From NCBI GenBank assembly GCA_025356925.1, contig JANXQE010000575.1, forward strand, positions 1 through 8,461: a stretch of DNA of 8,461 bases. The letters run 5' to 3'. Below the pieces are notes generated by a model. That model worked only from the letters and a program-made list of their open reading frames with translations, had not been told where the DNA came from and made no database searches. A program made the position numbers and the translations under genes. Positions 5,913 to 8,461 of this stretch are shown here, one piece after another. The stretch's first letter is position 1; each line of letters begins with the position of its first letter. The stretch is from Limisphaerales bacterium. GTDB taxonomy: Bacteria > Verrucomicrobiota > Verrucomicrobiia > Limisphaerales > UBA8199.

Positions 5913-7523
5913 TTATGGAGTCTGCAGCCCGATGACCGCGCTGGTCCCGCTCACCACGGGCGTTCCCAGGCGAACTCCGGCCCGATCAGCCTTGGCGCGA
6001 TAAAAGTCCGGGCCGTTGGCCGACTTGGGCGTGGAGAGAGTACCCGTCGAACTGTCGTAAGTGGCCGGCGTGTCGATATAGGGACCCGTGACCGCGCTGC
6101 TCTTCTGCAGCGAGATCGTCAGGGAAAGGTCATTCGGCGAACCGGCCAGCGGTGAATTTAAGTACGGGAATGACGATGCGAACATGCTGGCTGTGACCAG
6201 GGCACCATCGGTGAACGGCAACTGGCCTGATGGGGCGTCGTTGGTCGAGAGCAGCTTGCCCATCACCACGCGCAAGGCGATATCCACCACATCGTCGCCG
6301 GGCCGACGGCCATTCGGAAAACCAGCGACATCGCCGGCGATGACACCCAGGTTGTTTTGAGCCGCTGCCGGCACCGCTGGCGTGCTGGTGTTGAGGCGCA
6401 GCATCTCAGCCGTGGCGGTGGTTTGATTTAAGCCGGGCACGCCGGTAAGAAAAACCTCGACCAGGTCGGTGCGAGGGAAATTAGTTGGGGCACGCACGCC
6501 GGCGCTCCCGAAGAGCAACTCAACGAGCGCAGGCAGCGTCGGATGGGTGACATAGCTGGCGAACTGGCCATCATCCTTGGGTTCGCTCGCGTTAAACCCA
6601 TCTTTATCCTTCAAGCCGATCACGAGCTCGTTCACCAGCGGCTGGCCCAGGCGTGAAACTTGAACCAGGTTGGTGCCCTCGTAGCGGCTCGCGGTCGTCC
6701 AGGCTGCTATAATTGGGCTCGACCCGTTGGTCAGGCAGGTCGCGGACACCTCGAGGATCAGCGCGGTGACATTTTTGTCCGACAAGCTGTCCTTTTCCCC
6801 GTTTACCGGACCAAGCGGATTGCTTAGGTTGATCAGGTCAAAGGTTTCCCCCAGATTAACCACGAAGGGATCTTTGCGTTGCCCAACGAAAAGACGCCCG
6901 GGTGTGGCGCAGCCGGGAATGTTCACCGAATACAGGTACGAATTGGCATAGCCGTTGTAGTCGGGCAGCGTCTTGTTGCCGATGTTGTCCACTGGCTTGG
7001 TGAAGATGATCGATCCGTCGGCGGCGTTGGTAAGGTACTGTGCCGTCCCGGTCCGGCGGTTGCCGGTGATCATTTTCACTGAGTAATTCTCGACGACATT
7101 TAATGCGGAATTGTTCGTCGCAGAGATCTGGCCAGCGACGATCAGCGGAATCTCATTGGTGACCTGGTTTCCGGGCGGCCCAATGGGGAGGGCAATGTGC
7201 CGCGGGGTTTCCCAGAATTGGAACTGGAAAGTGATGTGCTCGTGGGCGTCTCCGGCGTTGTCGATCTCAATTTCGTAAACCCCATTGGTTTCGAGTCGAA
7301 AGTAGTTCGGGCCGCCGTACGCATCCTGCAGCGGCAGATAGTCCGCGACGAACGTGACAAAATTGGAGCGTCCGGCCTCGTAGCTGTTGAACATGTAGAA
7401 GTCAGCGCCGTCGAGCTTGGGCGTCGCGGTGATGAGTGGCGCCTCGCGGTGACTGGAGGCGACGGCGTTCCCGCCGGCCAATACCAAGCCCGCCAAGGCA
7501 ATCAAGAGTCTCTGTTGTTGCAT
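5913..7523 (-). CDS. Secreted DUF4331-family protein
   Basis: The 536-residue product begins with a Sec signal peptide (QQQRLLIALAGLVLAGGNAVA, cleavage near residue 22). Mature DUF4331 hallmarks follow at once: SHREAPLI (24-31) and DGADFYMFNSYE (38-49). The middle is rich in beta-type segments, including YEIEIDNAGDAHEHITFQF. Near the C-terminus, LQKSSAVTGPY (472-482) and FYR (507-509) match a tail found on many secreted Verrucomicrobiota proteins; about 27 residues follow it. The molecular role of DUF4331 is unknown. An AAAGGA ribosome binding site lies six bases before the ATG, so the start is well supported. It is first in the minus-strand series and has a 243-bp leader region free of genes. 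TPR and HupE-like genes follow directly, which fits an exported functional module. Confidence 0.92.
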   Translation of the reverse strand: MQQQRLLIALAGLVLAGGNAVASSHREAPLITATPKLDGADFYMFNSYEAGRSNFVTFVADYLPLQDAYGGPNYFRLETNGVYEIEIDNAGDAHEHITFQFQFWETPRHIALPIGPPGNQVTNEIPLIVAGQISATNNSALNVVENYSVKMITGNRRTGTAQYLTNAADGSIIFTKPVDNIGNKTLPDYNGYANSYLYSVNIPGCATPGRLFVGQRKDPFVVNLGETFDLINLSNPLGPVNGEKDSLSDKNVTALILEVSATCLTNGSSPIIAAWTTASRYEGTNLVQVSRLGQPLVNELVIGLKDKDGFNASEPKDDGQFASYVTHPTLPALVELLFGSAGVRAPTNFPRTDLVEVFLTGVPGLNQTTATAEMLRLNTSTPAVPAAAQNNLGVIAGDVAGFPNGRRPGDDVVDIALRVVMGKLLSTNDAPSGQLPFTDGALVTASMFASSFPYLNSPLAGSPNDLSLTISLQKSSAVTGPYIDTPATYDSSTGTLSTPKSANGPDFYRAKADRAGVRLGTPVVSGTSAVIGLQTP

Positions 7524-7529
7524 ATTTTA

Positions 7530-7535
7530 TCCTTT
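7530..7535 (-). promoter_or_regulatory. Ribosome binding site of the DUF4331 gene
   Basis: The minus strand reads AAAGGA followed by TAAAAT and then ATG. The 6-base spacing and purine core fit a Shine-Dalgarno site and fix the start at 7523. Confidence 0.75.
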
Positions 7536-7564
7536 GAATATGGTTCGATTGTTTTGCGTTTTAG

Positions 7565-7592
7565 ACGAACGACTACTTAGTAAGAACGAACG
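7565..7592. promoter_or_regulatory. Candidate operator: paired ACGAACG direct repeats upstream of the DUF4331 gene
   Basis: ACGAACG occurs at 7565-7571 and again at 7586-7592, 21 bp apart start to start, which is two helical turns and puts both copies on one DNA face. The pair sits 42-69 bp upstream of the DUF4331 start codon. The spacer contains the near-palindrome CTACTTAGTAAG. I do not see a convincing sigma-70 or ECF promoter, so the site is inferred from spacing and position only. The rest of the 243-bp gap (7524-7766) shows no gene, and no clear terminator for the gene upstream. Confidence 0.3.
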
Positions 7593-7766
7593 CCAAGGCA
7601 GATTGGATGCATGCAAAAGAAAAGGAGGCGAGCACCCGCACTTCAAGAGCTGCGGCATGGATTAAACTGTGCGGAGGACCGAAAACCTTCGACGGAGCCT
7701 CCTCCCAACAAATCGGTTATCGGGCAACCCGGTTCGGCGAGCGGATGTCGGAAGTTGAGATGACGT

Positions 7767-7940
7767 TCACAGCGGCCGATGGCTGTCCGGCAGCAGTTTG
7801 CTTAAAAAATACAGCACCACCAACAGCGTCAGGCCGATTCCGAGGCTCCAGGCGATCAGCTTTTTCTCCACTGGCAGCAGGGGCTCATATTCCTGCTGCA
7901 TTTTTTTCAGTTCGACGCCAATTTTAGGCTTCTCGGGCAT
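7767..7940 (-). CDS. Small single-pass membrane protein (57 aa)
   Basis: A short frame from the ATG at 7938-7940 to the TGA at 7767-7769. The product begins MPEKPKIGVELKKMQQEYEP, a charged, probably cytoplasmic N-terminus. A likely transmembrane helix follows (residues ~29-50, LIAWSLGIGLTLLVVLYFLSK) and the tail is short, ending PDSHRPL. I do not recognise the family. It lies 45 bp downstream of, and on the same strand as, the transporter fragment, so it may be a small accessory subunit of that protein. No good ribosome binding site is visible. The organised charge-then-helix pattern supports real coding, but short length limits certainty. Confidence 0.55.
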   Translation of the reverse strand: MPEKPKIGVELKKMQQEYEPLLPVEKKLIAWSLGIGLTLLVVLYFLSKLLPDSHRPL

Positions 7941-7985
7941 AGGTTTTGGTTCGGGTTGTGGTTCGTGAAGGTGGTCGCAGCGCGC

Positions 7986-8253
7986 TCAGGGGTGGACAAT
8001 CGGCGGATGTACCCCGGCAAAGAACACCCAGGAAATGATTAAACCAAACCAAATGATGAAGCCGAACAGGCCGACGACATAAACTGCGGCCAGCTTGCCG
8101 ATGCCTTCCTCCCAGAGTTTCTTGAAATCCGAGACCACACCGATGGCGAAAAAAGTCAGACAGAAAAACAGCACTCGAAATAGGTTGGCTTGTTCCGTCG
8201 AACTCCTGGCCGGCCCCGGTTTGATCTCCTGCTTCATTTCCGGAACCGACACC
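7986..8253 (-). CDS. C-terminal fragment of a multi-pass membrane protein, possibly YeiH/putative sulfate exporter family
   Basis: The last 88 codons of a membrane protein gene. A charged linker (MKQEIKPGPARSSTEQAN) precedes a hydrophobic helix (VLFFCLTFFAIGVV), a polar loop (SDFKKLWEEGIGK) and a second helix (LAAVYVVGLFGFIIWFGLII, then SWVFFAG). The helix-ending pattern F-x-x-IG-x-x-S/T-DF-x-x-L resembles the C-terminal end of YeiH-like (Cons_hypoth698) transporters; this is a recollection of family style and only moderately sure. At 8253 the native sequence stops. Further upstream on this strand the DNA is the reverse of the same gene, so the 67 codons an ORF finder adds (to 8453) are antisense and not real protein. 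The stop is 45 bp before the small membrane protein gene. Confidence 0.6.
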
Positions 8254-8461
8254 GACCCGGCGACCGGCAAAGAGCGATTCGAAAACGTGGCCGTCGTGAA
8301 GGAAGTATCTAAACTGGATCCGGGCACTGGACAGTCAACGTTGGTGTCGGTTCCGGAAATGAAGCAGGAGATCAAACCGGGGCCGGCCAGGAGTTCGACG
8401 GAACAAGCCAACCTATTTCGAGTGCTGTTTTTCTGTCTGACTTTTTTCGCCATCGGTGTGG
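8135..8461. repeat. Perfect 119-bp inverted repeat with 89-bp spacer at the window end
   Basis: Bases 8135-8253 are the exact reverse complement of 8343-8461; I checked the arms base by base and found no mismatch. The spacer is 8254-8342. The right arm ends at the last base of the window, so the full arm length is unknown. The arms are protein-coding sequence of the transporter fragment, with no transposon-like ends. A long perfect palindrome inside a gene at a sequence end points to a fold-back amplification or assembly chimera rather than a biological element. Confidence 0.95.
8254..8461 (+). pseudogene. Inverted second copy of the transporter fragment, running off the window
   Basis: The plus strand here reads in frame from DPATGKERFENVAVVKEVSK through LDPGTGQSTL into the same VSVPEMKQEI, LFRVLFF and FFAIGV residues encoded on the minus strand at 8135-8253. 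The 30 residues from the spacer therefore look like the true upstream continuation of the transporter gene, now facing the other way. There is no start codon or independent gene context. It is best seen as a misjoined piece of the minus-strand gene. Confidence 0.65.

Noticed and set aside
7607..7927. Plus-strand 106-residue frame in the gap upstream of the DUF4331 gene
   Set aside because: It overlaps the better-supported 57-residue minus-strand gene and shows no domain, signal or membrane segment.
8254..8453. N-terminal 67 codons of the minus-strand frame 7986-8453
   Set aside because: They are the antisense of the transporter gene, produced by the inverted repeat. The plus-strand frame across the spacer fits the protein better.
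8135..8461. Inverted repeat as an insertion sequence, integron site or CRISPR-like structure
   Set aside because: The arms are transporter-coding DNA, there is only one pair, and no transposase, target duplication or repeated spacer is present.

Overview
This window most likely comes from the chromosome of a Verrucomicrobiota bacterium of the Pedosphaera/Limisphaera type, possibly as a metagenome contig. The grounds are a GFTLVELLVVIAVIAILAA-type prepilin with an H-X9-D motif, a secreted DUF4331 protein ending in the phylum's usual LQxS..GPY...FYR tail, and short palindromic repeats of a kind I recall as dispersed in these genomes. The lineage is inferred from protein style; there is no rRNA gene here.

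Layout. (1) Positions 1-799, plus strand: the 3' end of an ECF sigma factor gene, overlapping by four bases a ChrR-like cupin anti-sigma factor gene. (2) Positions 849-7523, minus strand: five co-oriented genes. In transcription order these are a secreted DUF4331 protein, a secreted TPR protein, a HupE/UreJ_2-family membrane protein with an EF-hand-like loop, a type II secretion-like prepilin, and a nitroreductase-like protein. The two blocks converge at 800-848. (3) Positions 7767-8253, minus strand: a 57-residue single-membrane-segment protein and, just upstream of it, the C-terminal end of a multi-pass membrane protein that resembles the YeiH/putative sulfate exporter family. (4) Positions 8135-8461: a perfect 119-bp inverted repeat around an 89-bp spacer that runs off the window end. 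It duplicates the transporter fragment on the opposite strand and looks like a fold-back or chimeric contig end.

How the genes may work together. DUF4331, TPR and HupE/UreJ_2 form a plausible module of two exported proteins and one membrane protein, perhaps metal- or stress-related; the function is not established. The ECF/ChrR-like pair next to it is the sort of switch that responds to oxidative stress, but nothing in the sequence shows that it controls the minus-strand genes.

Two stretches deserve caution. A palindromic repeat element (about 4380-4530) lies between the TPR and HupE-like genes and is open in the HupE reading frame, so automatic gene calls will probably extend HupE wrongly. 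A second repeat-like stretch obscures the TPR gene's start. I see no clearly new defence or mobile system, CRISPR array, tRNA or rRNA.
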